Positions 22,436 through 22,849 of a stretch of 22,849 bases of DNA are shown here, piece by piece (position 1 is the first letter of the stretch; every line of letters starts with the position of its first letter). Under the pieces are notes generated by a model. That model saw only the letters and a program-made list of their open reading frames with translations. It made no database searches and was not told where the DNA came from. The position numbers and the translations under genes were made by a program. Source of the DNA: a virus; IMG/VR virus record IMGVR_UViG_3300001589_000169, positions 1,584 to 24,432 of that record; one strand, written 5' to 3'.

Positions 22436-22849
22436 TTCTATCTCCTCGGTTTAACCCAAAGACCACCACTGGGTCTGTGGTTCGGTCAAAGTGATTATGC
22501 AACTCGTGTTGCCGCTCATGCTGCAATATCCATGATAGTTCATCACGCAACCGCGTGACTTCTGCCGTGGACATATCAATAAATACTTCTCCGTAGTAAT
22601 CGGCCTTATCGTTAATGACTAACGTGAAGATGGCTTCCTTGTCCTTCGGCGTTACCACTAGAAGTGATAACTCGGTGTTGGCGTCCAGCCCTTTATATTC
22701 CATGTGACCTACCCATTTTTTGTTCACCACAAACGGATGTACCTGTTTGCGCAACACATCGTTTATGTGGAACCCACATGCTACGTCAGACCCTACAGAA
22801 AACACCACATCGAGCGGCGTACCGTAAAGAAACATCTCGGCAATCGGGT
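22425..22849 (-). CDS. Chimeric neighbour of the 114-aa protein, partial at the window edge
   Basis: The frame is open to the right edge. Its visible first 48 residues repeat the middle of the 114-aa protein (to WVGH). It then runs directly into a second copy of that protein's start (MEYKGLDA at 22680-22703) and a new C-terminal domain (YYGEVFIDMSTAEVTRL, then ELSWILQHERQ). Either the two parts are one fusion protein, or the second part is a 92-residue protein starting at ATG 22703 within it. The SD before 22703 is only moderate (GGTAGG), leaving both possible. It overlaps the next gene by 11 nt. Confidence 0.65.
   Translation of the reverse strand, partial: PIAEMFLYGTPLDVVFSVGSDVACGFHINDVLRKQVHPFVVNKKWVGHMEYKGLDANTELSLLVVTPKDKEAIFTLVINDKADYYGEVFIDMSTAEVTRLRDELSWILQHERQHELHNHFDRTTDPVVVFGLNRGDRNGI
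22704..22849. repeat. 146-bp direct repeat, copy B (cut by window edge)
   Basis: Near-identical to 22202-22347. A further short repeat of 23 nt (22681-22703 with 22413-22435, one mismatch) lies at the junction, encoding MEYKGLD in both places. Confidence 0.95.

Overview
The window looks like part of the genome of a tailed double-stranded DNA bacteriophage (Caudoviricetes). Phage-type replication genes are packed with overlapping start and stop codons, a very large virion-type protein faces them, and there are no ribosomal, tRNA or metabolic genes. The strong sigma-70-like promoter and purine-rich Shine-Dalgarno (SD) sequences point to a bacterial host. The host itself cannot be named from the sequence. 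By eye the large left gene is more AT-rich than the right half.

Layout. Positions 1-4523 (+) hold the 3' part of a giant protein that resembles the PLxRFG/'tail-700' or large polyvalent phage proteins and carries a HEMSH metallopeptidase motif. A rho-independent terminator at 4522-4547 has its T-tract on the minus strand and ends the opposing operon. Every convincing gene from 4605 to the right edge is on the minus strand. In transcription order from about 21.6 kb down to 4.6 kb these are: a promoter (TTGACA-17-TATATT, extended -10); a DUF3150-like protein; a 32-aa membrane peptide; an acidic 89-aa protein; a MoxR-type AAA+ ATPase; a protein with a HENYH metallopeptidase-like domain and a VWA/MIDAS domain; a 28-aa peptide; an AlpA/MerR-like HTH protein with a C-terminal membrane anchor; three unknown proteins; a VRR-NUC nuclease; a structured, mostly non-coding gap; coiled-coil small proteins; an HTH-DUF6378 protein; a family A DNA polymerase; a Cas4/RecB-like PD-(D/E)XK nuclease; a basic HNH-like protein; an SNF2-type helicase; a coiled-coil protein; an HTH protein; an ssDNA-binding protein; a primase-polymerase/DUF927 helicase fusion; and a small coupled protein. 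Upstream of the promoter (21.6-22.85 kb) lie a zinc-ribbon protein and a tandem, partly chimeric duplication that continues past the window edge.

The most striking signal is an 18-bp palindrome, GTTAGGGANNTCCCTAAC, present eight times between 10.5 and 22.0 kb and nowhere in the left 10.4 kb. Four copies sit 4-5 nt upstream of an AGGAG SD and 16-17 nt from the ATG, and two of these supply the TAG stop of the preceding gene. Two further copies lie in frame inside genes, apparently at domain linkers. Unrelated hairpins occupy similar places at 7483-7508, 14332-14389 and 17118-17139. Genes inside each block are coupled by ATGA or TAATG overlaps, so the operon reads as a series of coupled blocks, many headed by a palindrome or hairpin. 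It could be a DNA operator family, an RNA control or processing element, or both.

The second notable feature is the promoter-proximal module of DUF3150-like protein, MoxR ATPase, VWA/peptidase-like protein and membrane-anchored HTH. MoxR-VWA pairs in cells remodel or insert cofactors into other proteins. The target here is unknown.
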